Assembly: GCA_035517115.1 (NCBI GenBank)
Contig: DATIZL010000017.1
Coordinates: forward strand, 1 to 10,058
Direction: 5' to 3'
Length of the DNA: 10,058 nt
Origin: Hyphomicrobium_A sp035517115
GTDB lineage: Bacteria > Pseudomonadota > Alphaproteobacteria > Rhizobiales > Hyphomicrobiaceae
Positions 1 through 7,074 of this stretch are shown in pieces. The translations under genes and the position numbers were made by a program. The notes beneath the pieces were generated by a model that searched no databases, was not told the DNA's origin, and saw only the letters and a list, made by a program, of their open reading frames with translations. Numbering within the stretch: position 1 is the first letter of the stretch; each line of letters begins with the position of its first letter.

Positions 1-585
1 CCGCGCTACCTGATCGGAGCCTATGGCCTCGATATCGCCACCGCCGGCATGATCGGCGCGTCCTACTCGATCCCCGCGAGCATCTTCCGTGCCTACGGCG
101 GCGTGCTCTCCGACCGCGTGGGCGCGCGCAAGGTGATGTACTGGAGCCTCTTGGTCTCGGCCGCGGCGACCCTCATCCTGTCGCTGCCGCCGACCAACTA
201 CGTGATGCGCGGCATCAAGGGCGAGATCGCCTTCCATTTCGAGATCGGCTTGCCGGCCTTCATCGCGGTGGCCTTCGTGCTCGGCTTCTTCATGAGCCTC
301 GGCAAGGCCGCCGTGTTCAAGCACATCGCCACCTACTACCCGGGCAACGTCGGCGCGGTGGGCGGCCTCGTCGGCATGATCGGCGGCCTCGGCGGATTCT
401 TCCTTCCTATCGCCTTCGGAGCGCTCAACGACCTCACCGGCCTCTGGTCGAGCTGCTTCATGCTGCTGTTTGCGATCGTGGTCGGCCTCGTCGTGTGGAT
501 GGACGTGTCGATCAGGCGCATGGAACGCGAGGTCCGCGCGCCCTCCGCGCCCGTCCCCGCGCAAGCCCTCTATGCCGCCGAATAG
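1..585 (+). CDS. narK: NarK/NNP-family nitrate (nitrate/nitrite) MFS transporter, C-terminal part
   Basis: This is the C-terminal 194 codons of an inner-membrane nitrate transporter of the major facilitator superfamily. The frame is open from base 1 with no stop, so the gene begins upstream; the ATG at 49 is internal, not the start. Visible landmarks are the MFS loop motif GGVLSDRVGARKV at 97-135 and, at 343-408, the glycine-rich helix starting GNVGAVGGLVGMIGG and ending in GGFFLP, which matches the second 'nitrate signature' of the NNP family. Several hydrophobic helices surround these, and the protein ends in a short hydrophilic tail rich in Ala and Pro. The next gene, nirB, starts 15 bases downstream, so the transporter is co-transcribed with the enzymes that use its substrate. 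Direction of transport and nitrate versus nitrite preference cannot be read from this fragment; nitrate uptake is inferred from context. The symbol narK is a family label; Paracoccus uses nasA for such transporters. Confidence 0.93.
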   Translation, partial: PRYLIGAYGLDIATAGMIGASYSIPASIFRAYGGVLSDRVGARKVMYWSLLVSAAATLILSLPPTNYVMRGIKGEIAFHFEIGLPAFIAVAFVLGFFMSLGKAAVFKHIATYYPGNVGAVGGLVGMIGGLGGFFLPIAFGALNDLTGLWSSCFMLLFAIVVGLVVWMDVSIRRMEREVRAPSAPVPAQALYAAE

Positions 586-600
586 CTGGAGCGAGCCCGC

Positions 601-3051
601 ATGAGTGAAAAACTGGTCATCATCGGCAACGGCATGGCGCCGGGGAGGATGCTCGAGCACCTCCTCGCGGCCGCGCCCGGCCGCTATGAGGTCACGATCT
701 TCAACGCCGAGCCGCGCGTCAATTACGACCGCATCATGCTGTCGCCCGTGCTGTCCGGCGAGAAGGACTTCGAAGAGATCGTCATCCACGGCGACGGCTG
801 GTACATCAAGAACGGCATCACGCTTTACAAGGGGCACAAGGTCACCGGCATCGACCGTGTGGCGAAGACGGTCGCCTCCGACCGCGGCGTGGTGCAGCCC
901 TACGACAAGCTCGTCATCGCCACCGGCTCGGTGCCGCTGATCCTGCCGGTGCCGGGCAACAACCTGCCGGGCGTTCTCACCTACCGCGACCTCGACGACG
1001 TGAACGCCATGCTCATTGCCGCGCAGTCGCGCGCGAAGGCGGTGGTCATCGGTGGCGGACTGCTCGGGCTCGAGGCCGCCGCCGGGCTCAGCTCGCGCGA
1101 CACGGACGTCACCGTCGTGCATCTGATGCCGACGCTGATGGAGCGGCAACTCGATCCCGCCGCGGGCTACATGCTGCAACGGGAGCTCGAGGGGCGCGGC
1201 ATCAAGATCCTCACCAAGGCACAGACCAAGGCCATCCTCGGCGAGCGCCGGGTCGAGGGGGTCGAGCTCGCCGATGGACGCATCGTCCCGGCAACGCTCG
1301 TGGTGATGGCCGCCGGCATCCGGCCCAACGCGGGTCTCGCCAAAGAGGCCGGATTAGCGGTCGAGCGCGGCATCCTCGTCGATGCGGGCATGCGCACCTC
1401 CGATCCCGACATCATCGCGCTCGGCGAGTGCGCGGAGGTGGGCGGCCATGTCTATGGCCTGGTGGCGCCGCTCTACGAGATGGCGCGCGTCGCCGCGGCG
1501 CATCTTGCCGGCGACGGCACGGCTTCCTTCGTGCACAACGACACGCCGACCAAGCTCAAGGTCACTGGCATCGACGTCTTCTCGCTCGGCGATTTCGCCG
1601 ACGGCGACGACCGTCAGGAGATCGTGCTGCGCGACGCTTCCGCCGGCGTCTACAAGCGCCTCATCCTCAAGGACAACCGCATCATCGGCACCGTGCTCTT
1701 CGGCGAGACCACCGATGGCGCCTGGTTCAACGACCTCAAGAAGCGCCAGGTCGACATCACCGAGATGCGCGACACCTTGATCTTCGGCCAAGCCTATCAG
1801 GGAGGGTCCCCGCTGGACCCTATGGCGGCCGTTGCAGCGTTGCCCGATGACGCAGAGATCTGCGGCTGCAACGGCGTTTGTAAGGGCAAGATCACGGGCG
1901 CGATCAGGGAGAAGGCTCTCGCCACTCTCGACGGCGTGCGCGCCCACACCAAGGCGTCCGCCTCCTGCGGTTCATGCACGGGTCTCGTCGAGCAGCTCAT
2001 GAGGCTGGCGCTGGGCGATGCCTACAACCCGGCAGCGGTGCAGCCCATGTGCGCCTGCACCTCGCTCGGCCACGACGACGTCCGCCGTTTGATCAAAGCT
2101 AAGGGGCTCAAGACCATCCACGCCGTCATGCAGGAGCTCGAGTGGAAGACCTCCTGCGGCTGCGCGAAATGCCGCCCGGCGCTCAACTACTATCTCGTGT
2201 GCGATTGGCCGGGCGAATATGCCGACGACTACCAGTCGCGCTTCATCAACGAGCGCGCCCACGCCAACATCCAGAAGGACGGTACCTACTCGGTCGTCCC
2301 GCGCATGTGGGGCGGCGTGACGAGCGCGAAAGAGCTGCGCGCCATCGCCGACGTGGTCGACAAGTTCTCGATCCCCACCGTCAAAGTCACGGGCGGCCAG
2401 CGCATCGATATGCTGGGCGTAAAGAAGGAGGACTTGCCGGCGGTCTGGGCCGAGCTCGGCAAGGCGGGCTTCGTCTCCGGTCACGCCTACGCCAAGGGCC
2501 TGCGCACCGTGAAGACGTGCGTCGGCACCGATTGGTGCCGCTTCGGCACGCAGGACTCGACGGGCCTCGGCATCCGCATCGAGAAGTTCATGTGGGGCTC
2601 GTGGACGCCGGCCAAGGTCAAGATGGCGGTCTCCGGCTGCCCGCGCAATTGCGCCGAGGCGACCTGCAAGGACGTCGGCGTCGTCTGCGTCGATAGTGGC
2701 TACGAGATCCATTTCGCCGGCGCGGCCGGTCTCGACATCAAGGGCACCGAGGTGTTGGGCCTCGTCAAGACCGAGGACGAGGCGCTCGAGGTGATCGTCG
2801 CGCTCGTGCAGATGTACCGCGAGCAGGCCCGCTACCTCGAGCGCATCTACAAGTGGGCAAGGCGCGTCGGCGTTCCCGAGATCCGCCGCCAGGTGCTCGA
2901 GGATCGCGAGCGCCGCAAGGCGTTCTTCGATCGCTTCGTCTACTCGCAGAAATTCGCGCAGGTCGATCCGTGGTCCGAGCGTGCATCGGGCAAGGACAAG
3001 CACGAATTCCAGCCGCTGGCTGCGGTGGGCTTTGCAGAGGCGGCGGAGTAG
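601..3051 (+). CDS. nirB: Assimilatory NAD(P)H nitrite reductase, large subunit
   Basis: Cytoplasmic flavo-iron-sulfur sirohaem enzyme (816 residues; the family is typically about 800-850) that reduces nitrite to ammonium with six electrons. From the N-terminus: an FAD-binding Rossmann segment (VIIGNGMAPG near residues 7-16), an NAD(P)H-binding segment (VVIGGGLLGLEAAAG from 148), two tandem Bfd-type [2Fe-2S] domains, and the nitrite/sulfite-reductase sirohaem domain. The first Bfd set is C421, C423, C456, C459; the second is C484, C486, C521, C524. The [4Fe-4S]-sirohaem ligands are C640 and C646 (TCVGTDWCRFG) plus C680 and C684 (SGCPRNCAEA). The ATG at 601 is supported by GGAG at 588-591 and by an FAD motif starting immediately after it. 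It sits 15 bases after the transporter and 3 bases before nirD, whose Shine-Dalgarno GGAG (3045-3048) lies inside the end of nirB, suggesting coupled translation. No frameshift or missing ligand is seen. Confidence 0.97.
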   Translation: MSEKLVIIGNGMAPGRMLEHLLAAAPGRYEVTIFNAEPRVNYDRIMLSPVLSGEKDFEEIVIHGDGWYIKNGITLYKGHKVTGIDRVAKTVASDRGVVQPYDKLVIATGSVPLILPVPGNNLPGVLTYRDLDDVNAMLIAAQSRAKAVVIGGGLLGLEAAAGLSSRDTDVTVVHLMPTLMERQLDPAAGYMLQRELEGRGIKILTKAQTKAILGERRVEGVELADGRIVPATLVVMAAGIRPNAGLAKEAGLAVERGILVDAGMRTSDPDIIALGECAEVGGHVYGLVAPLYEMARVAAAHLAGDGTASFVHNDTPTKLKVTGIDVFSLGDFADGDDRQEIVLRDASAGVYKRLILKDNRIIGTVLFGETTDGAWFNDLKKRQVDITEMRDTLIFGQAYQGGSPLDPMAAVAALPDDAEICGCNGVCKGKITGAIREKALATLDGVRAHTKASASCGSCTGLVEQLMRLALGDAYNPAAVQPMCACTSLGHDDVRRLIKAKGLKTIHAVMQELEWKTSCGCAKCRPALNYYLVCDWPGEYADDYQSRFINERAHANIQKDGTYSVVPRMWGGVTSAKELRAIADVVDKFSIPTVKVTGGQRIDMLGVKKEDLPAVWAELGKAGFVSGHAYAKGLRTVKTCVGTDWCRFGTQDSTGLGIRIEKFMWGSWTPAKVKMAVSGCPRNCAEATCKDVGVVCVDSGYEIHFAGAAGLDIKGTEVLGLVKTEDEALEVIVALVQMYREQARYLERIYKWARRVGVPEIRRQVLEDRERRKAFFDRFVYSQKFAQVDPWSERASGKDKHEFQPLAAVGFAEAAE

Positions 3052-3054
3052 CGG

Positions 3055-3384
3055 ATGACCTGGATTGCCATCGGCAGCCTCTCGGATATCCCGCGCCGCG
3101 GCGCACGCTGCGTCGATACGCCAGCGGGGAGGGTCGCCGTGTTTCGCACGGCGGAGGACCGCGTCTTCGCCATCGAGGACCGCTGCCCCCACAAGGGTGG
3201 CCCGCTCAGCCAGGGCATCGTGCACGGCTCCGCGGTGACCTGCCCGCTGCACAATTGGGTCATTTCGCTCGAAACCGGAAGGGCGCTGGGCGCCGACGAA
3301 GGCTGCGTGCGCACGATCCCGGTCAAGTGCGACGGCGATACGCTCTTCATCGCGCTGCAAGCGCCAGCGGGACAGGCGGCCTGA
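3055..3384 (+). CDS. nirD: Nitrite reductase small subunit, Rieske [2Fe-2S] type
   Basis: A 109-residue Rieske-fold protein that partners NirB. Both halves of the Rieske cluster-binding motif are intact: C44-P-H46 (DRCPHKGGPLS) and C63-P-L-H66 (TCPLHNW). It is therefore expected to carry a [2Fe-2S] cluster. The NirD of E. coli, as I recall it, lacks these ligands, so this one belongs to the ferredoxin-like branch represented by NasG of Paracoccus denitrificans. The length is normal for a stand-alone NirD, and there is no signal peptide, consistent with a cytoplasmic location. The ATG is 3 bases after the nirB stop, with GGAG at 3045-3048, and nasA begins 3 bases after its own stop. Sitting between nitrite reductase and nitrate reductase, it is well placed to pass electrons from NirB flavin to both; that role is inferred from the Paracoccus system. 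Confidence 0.95.
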   Translation: MTWIAIGSLSDIPRRGARCVDTPAGRVAVFRTAEDRVFAIEDRCPHKGGPLSQGIVHGSAVTCPLHNWVISLETGRALGADEGCVRTIPVKCDGDTLFIALQAPAGQAA

Positions 3385-3387
3385 CGC

Positions 3388-6084
3388 ATGGATATGGCCG
3401 CGCCGCGGAGCATCAAGACGACCTGCCCGTACTGCGGGGTAGGGTGCGGCGTCCTGGCCGAGGTGGGGTCGGACGGCCGCGTCAGCGTGCACGGCGATCC
3501 CGATCATCCGGCGAACTTCGGGCGCCTTTGCTCCAAGGGCTCTGCGCTCGCCGAGACCATCGGGCTCGACGACCGGCTGCTGTTTCCCGAGGTGGCCGGC
3601 GTACGGACGAGCTGGGACAGCGCGCTCGACCTCGTCGCCGGCAAATTCGCACAAGCCATCGAGGAGCACGGGCCAGACTCGGTCGCCTTCTACGTCTCCG
3701 GCCAGCTCCTCACCGAGGACTACTACGTCGCCAACAAGCTGATGAAGGGCTTCATCGGCTCGGCCAATATCGACACCAACTCGCGGCTGTGCATGGCGTC
3801 CTCCGTTGCAGGGCATCGGCGCGCCTTCGGCTCCGACACCGTGCCCGGGTGCTACGAGGACCTCGAGCTCGCCGATCTCATCGTGCTGGTCGGGTCGAAC
3901 CTGTCCTGGTGCCACCCCATCCTCTACCAGCGCATCGCAGCGGCAAAGGAGCGGCACCCGCGGATGAAGGTCGTGCTAATCGACCCGCGCCGCACGATGA
4001 CGGCCGACATCGCGGATTTGCACCTGCAGATCAAGCCGGACGGCGACGTGGCGCTGTTCCTGGGCCTCTTCCGCTATCTCGCGCGCAACCGCTCGATCAA
4101 GCGCCGCTACATCTCACAGCACACTACCGGATATCAGGAGGCGTTACGCGCCGCCGAGGCGCTCGACATGTACGATCTCGTGCGCCACACGGGAGTGCCC
4201 GCGGCGACGCTCGAGAAGTTCTTCATCCTGTTCGCGGCCAACCAGAAGACGGTCACCGTCTACAGCCAGGGCGTCAACCAATCGTCCTCCGGCACCGACA
4301 AGGTCAACGCCATTATCAATTGCCACCTGGCGACGGGGCGCATCGGCAAGCCGGGCATGGGACCCTTTTCGGTGACGGGGCAACCCAATGCCATGGGCGG
4401 GCGCGAGGTGGGCGGCCTCGCCAACATGCTCGCGGCCCACATGAGCCTCGAGGACGCAGCGCATCGCGACCGCGTGCAGCGGTTCTGGCAATCGCCGGCC
4501 ATCGCCTCGAAGCCGGGCCTCAAGGCCGTCGATATGTTCCGCGCCGTCGCCGACGGACGCATCAAGGCGCTGTGGATCATGGCGACCAATCCGGCCGTCT
4601 CCATGCCGGAGGCGGGCAATATCGAGGCGGCCATTCGCGGCTGTCCCTTCGTCGCCGTCTCCGACGTGACGAGGGCCACCGATACGGCCCGGCTGGCGCA
4701 TGTGCTGCTGCCGGCGGCCGGTTGGGGCGAGAAGGACGGCACCGTCACCAACTCGGAGAGGCGCATCTCCCGCCAGCGAGGCTTCCTGCCGGTGCCGGGT
4801 GAGGCGCGCCCCGACTGGTGGACCATCTGCGAGGTGGCGAAGCGTATGGGGTTTGGGCAAGCCTTCGACTATCCCGGACCGGCGGAGATTTTTGCCGAGC
4901 ATGCCGCGCTGTCGCACTTCGAGAACGACGGTGAGCGCGATTTCGACATCGGCGCCATGGCGGACATCGATGATGCGCGCTTCGAGGACTTGCCCGCGTT
5001 CCAGTGGCCGCGGGCCCCAGGGCGCGCCTCCGCCCCCCGCATGTTCGCAGACGGCCGCTTCTTCACGCCCGACGCCAGGGCCCGGTTCGTCGCAGTGACC
5101 GCAGCGGTCGCGACGCGCACGACAACGGCCTTCCCGCTCACCCTCAACACCGGTCGCGTCCGCGATCACTGGCACACCATGACGCGCACCGGCAAGAGCG
5201 AGCGCCTGTCGCAGCATTGCGCGGAGCCCTACGTCGAGATCAATCCGCAGGATGCCGACAGCCACCACATCGGCGATGCCGATCTCGTGCGCGTGTCGAC
5301 GGGGCTCGATGCGGTGCTCGTGCGCGCGCTGATTTCGCCGCGCCAGCAGCTCGGCTCGGTCTTCGTGCCGATGCACTGGAACGATCAGTTCGCCTCGCGG
5401 GCGCGGGTTGACGCGCTTGCGCCGGCGTTGACGGACCCGGTCTCCGGGCAGCCGGCCTCGAAGAATATCCCCGTGCGCATCGAACGTTTCGTCGCTGCAA
5501 CCTATGGCTTCGCCGTGCTGCGCCACAAGCCGGCGGCGATCGAAGCCGAGTATTGGGCCATCGCCAAGTGCAAGGGCGGCTGGCGCGTCGAGCTCGGCTT
5601 TGCAGACGATGATCGCGACTGGCCGGCCTTCCTTGCGGCGCTCGCCGGTGCCGATGCGTCCGTCGAGACCATCGCCTATCACGACGCCAAGGCGCGCCAG
5701 CATCGGTTTGCCTGCTACGAGGGCGACCGTCTGATCGGCGCCCTGTTTCTGGCACCCGACCCCGTGGCGGTATCGCGCGATTGGGCGATTGCGCAGCTGT
5801 CAGAGCGCCACGCGAGCCGCCGCGCGCGGCTCTCGGTCGTCGCCGGCCGCCCCGGCAAAAGCGCTGTCGATCGCGGCGCCATCGTCTGCTCGTGCTTCGG
5901 CGTCGGCGCCGGCGAGATTGCCGCTGCAGCCGCGCGCGGCTGCACCACGCTCGCGGCCATCGGCGAGGCGCTGCAAGCCGGCACCAACTGCGGCTCCTGC
6001 CGTGCCGAAATTCGCACCATCATCGACGCCCAACGCGGCGCGCAAGCGGTCGCTCCGCAGCGCGCGGCCGTCACGCCGGTTTGA
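3388..6084 (+). CDS. nasA: Assimilatory nitrate reductase catalytic subunit (Mo-bisMGD, with C-terminal Bfd-type [2Fe-2S] domain)
   Basis: Cytoplasmic molybdoenzyme reducing nitrate to nitrite, 898 residues. The N-terminal [4Fe-4S] domain has C13, C16, C20 (TTCPYCGVGCG) and C48 (RLCSKG). The central molybdopterin oxidoreductase region contains the likely molybdenum-ligand C135 (NSRLCMAS), the expected Cys of Nap/Nas-type reductases. The molybdopterin-dinucleotide-binding domain runs from about 582 (LTLNTGRVRDHWHTMTRTGK) to about 698. A roughly 130-residue linker follows, then a C-terminal Bfd-type [2Fe-2S] domain with C834, C836, C868 and C871. This is the NasA/NasC architecture, distinct from periplasmic NapA (no Tat signal) and respiratory NarG. 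The start at 3388 lies 3 bases after nirD, with a modest AGGCGG at 3374-3379; an in-frame ATG at 3394 would remove only two residues. Synonyms in other species are nasC and narB. No dedicated flavoprotein partner is encoded in the window, so NirB/NirD are candidate electron donors. Confidence 0.96.
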   Translation: MDMAAPRSIKTTCPYCGVGCGVLAEVGSDGRVSVHGDPDHPANFGRLCSKGSALAETIGLDDRLLFPEVAGVRTSWDSALDLVAGKFAQAIEEHGPDSVAFYVSGQLLTEDYYVANKLMKGFIGSANIDTNSRLCMASSVAGHRRAFGSDTVPGCYEDLELADLIVLVGSNLSWCHPILYQRIAAAKERHPRMKVVLIDPRRTMTADIADLHLQIKPDGDVALFLGLFRYLARNRSIKRRYISQHTTGYQEALRAAEALDMYDLVRHTGVPAATLEKFFILFAANQKTVTVYSQGVNQSSSGTDKVNAIINCHLATGRIGKPGMGPFSVTGQPNAMGGREVGGLANMLAAHMSLEDAAHRDRVQRFWQSPAIASKPGLKAVDMFRAVADGRIKALWIMATNPAVSMPEAGNIEAAIRGCPFVAVSDVTRATDTARLAHVLLPAAGWGEKDGTVTNSERRISRQRGFLPVPGEARPDWWTICEVAKRMGFGQAFDYPGPAEIFAEHAALSHFENDGERDFDIGAMADIDDARFEDLPAFQWPRAPGRASAPRMFADGRFFTPDARARFVAVTAAVATRTTTAFPLTLNTGRVRDHWHTMTRTGKSERLSQHCAEPYVEINPQDADSHHIGDADLVRVSTGLDAVLVRALISPRQQLGSVFVPMHWNDQFASRARVDALAPALTDPVSGQPASKNIPVRIERFVAATYGFAVLRHKPAAIEAEYWAIAKCKGGWRVELGFADDDRDWPAFLAALAGADASVETIAYHDAKARQHRFACYEGDRLIGALFLAPDPVAVSRDWAIAQLSERHASRRARLSVVAGRPGKSAVDRGAIVCSCFGVGAGEIAAAAARGCTTLAAIGEALQAGTNCGSCRAEIRTIIDAQRGAQAVAPQRAAVTPV

Positions 6085-6089
6085 GGGGG
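6084..6089 (+). promoter_or_regulatory. Ribosome-binding site of cobA, overlapping the nasA stop
   Basis: AGGGGG begins at the last base of the nasA stop codon and ends 6 bases before the ATG at 6096. It is a good Shine-Dalgarno match and supports 6096 over the next in-frame ATG at 6183, which has no purine-rich block upstream. The overlap suggests translational coupling between nasA and cobA. Confidence 0.65.
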
Positions 6090-6095
6090 CCTGCA

Positions 6096-7022
6096 ATGCA
6101 CGCACTATCAGAGCCGCTGAGGGTGCCGCCGGGGCGGGAAGGAATAGACTTTCTGGGAAGACTGCTGCGCGTCACGGCCCGCATGATCGCCCGCACGGGA
6201 CGGCCCAGCCATAACGCTGGCCGCCGCGCGAAGGTAAGCCGCGCCCATCCCGCCGCGGGTCATGTCGTCCTCGTCGGCGCGGGCCCCGGGGATCCGGAGC
6301 TGCTCACGCTCAAGGCCTTGCGAGCCCTGCAGGGCGCCGATGTCGTCCTCTACGACCATCTCGTGTCGGACGAGGTGCTAACTCTGGTGCCCGCGCGTGC
6401 CGAGCGCATCGCCGTCGGCAAGAAGGGCTACGGCAAGGCCTGCAAGCAGGACGAGATCAACGTCTTGATGGTGGCGCTCGCGGCGGCCGGCCGGCGCGTC
6501 GTGCGCCTGAAAGGCGGTGACCCCCTGATGTTCGCGCGCCTGGAGGAGGAAATCGCCGCGCTGGAGGCCGCCCGCTTAGGGTTCACCATCATTCCCGGCA
6601 TCTCGGCAGCGCAGGGTGCCGCCGCTCGCCTCCGCATTCCGCTCACGCGGCGCCGCGGGGCGCGCCGGTTCCAAGCCATCACGGGGCATGCGGACAACGG
6701 GCGTCTGCCCGATGATTTCGACTGGTCTGGCCTTGCCGATCCCAAGGCGACGACCGCCGTCTATATGCCGAAAGCGACGATCGGCGCTCTGTGCGCCGGG
6801 CTGATGCAGCGCGGGCTCGATGCGGCACATCCGGCAGCGGCGGTGTTCAACGCCACGCGGATGACGGAGCGCGTGCTGGCGGCGACGCTTGCCACATTGC
6901 CCGAGCGCATCGCGGCAGCGGCGAGCAACGAGCCCTGCATGATCCTGATTGGGGCTGCCGTCCGCGGAAGCGCGCCGAGGAGCGCGAGCGAGGATGTAGT
7001 TGAGGGTGCCTCGGCCGGCTGA
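6096..7022 (+). CDS. cobA: Uroporphyrinogen-III C-methyltransferase (SUMT)
   Basis: A 308-residue SAM-dependent methyltransferase that converts uroporphyrinogen III to precorrin-2, the branch point to sirohaem (needed by NirB) and cobalamin. The tetrapyrrole methylase domain begins near residue 56: the signature VGAGPGDPELLTLKAL spans 60-75, followed by YDHLVSDEVL, GKKGYGKACKQDEIN, RLKGGDP (137-143), PGISAAQ and ITGHA. The stretch after RLKGGDP (LMFARLEEEIAAL) departs from the FGRGGEE form of enterobacterial CysG but resembles the alphaproteobacterial variant. The CysG dehydrogenase/ferrochelatase module is absent, so sirohaem must be finished by an enzyme encoded elsewhere. About 55 residues precede the domain; this extension is basic and of unknown role. 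ATG 6096 is preferred for its ribosome-binding site; ATG 6183 is the alternative. It follows nasA by 11 bases, placing it firmly in the operon. Confidence 0.93.
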   Translation: MHALSEPLRVPPGREGIDFLGRLLRVTARMIARTGRPSHNAGRRAKVSRAHPAAGHVVLVGAGPGDPELLTLKALRALQGADVVLYDHLVSDEVLTLVPARAERIAVGKKGYGKACKQDEINVLMVALAAAGRRVVRLKGGDPLMFARLEEEIAALEAARLGFTIIPGISAAQGAAARLRIPLTRRRGARRFQAITGHADNGRLPDDFDWSGLADPKATTAVYMPKATIGALCAGLMQRGLDAAHPAAAVFNATRMTERVLAATLATLPERIAAAASNEPCMILIGAAVRGSAPRSASEDVVEGASAG

Positions 7023-7058
7023 GGCATGGGTTTCACAATGGGTCGGGGTCATTTGCGT

Positions 7059-7065
7059 GGGGGAG
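7059..7065 (+). promoter_or_regulatory. Ribosome-binding site that sets the porin start
   Basis: GGGGGAG lies 9 bases before a GTG at 7075. The same frame is open further upstream (TTG at 7000, GTG at 7057), but only the 7075 start follows this block and gives a protein that opens directly with a signal peptide. Confidence 0.6.
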
Positions 7066-7074
7066 CTGCGTAGC

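Noticed and set aside
1972..3957. A 661-codon open frame on the minus strand across nirB, nirD and the start of nasA
   Set aside because: It lies antisense to three clearly identified genes; its product is a low-complexity, Arg/Asp/His/Leu-rich string with no recognisable domain. Long antisense frames are expected when third positions are GC-rich.
2853..4802. A 649-codon plus-strand open frame overlapping nirB, nirD and nasA in another frame
   Set aside because: Arginine-rich out-of-frame translation across three intact genes; not protein-like.
4144..5703. A 519-codon minus-strand open frame inside nasA
   Set aside because: Same cause: antisense shadow of a well-supported gene, no domain and no plausible ribosome-binding site seen.
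7000..7074. Upstream extension of the porin from TTG 7000
   Set aside because: It would overlap cobA, lacks a ribosome-binding site and would place 25 residues ahead of the signal peptide.
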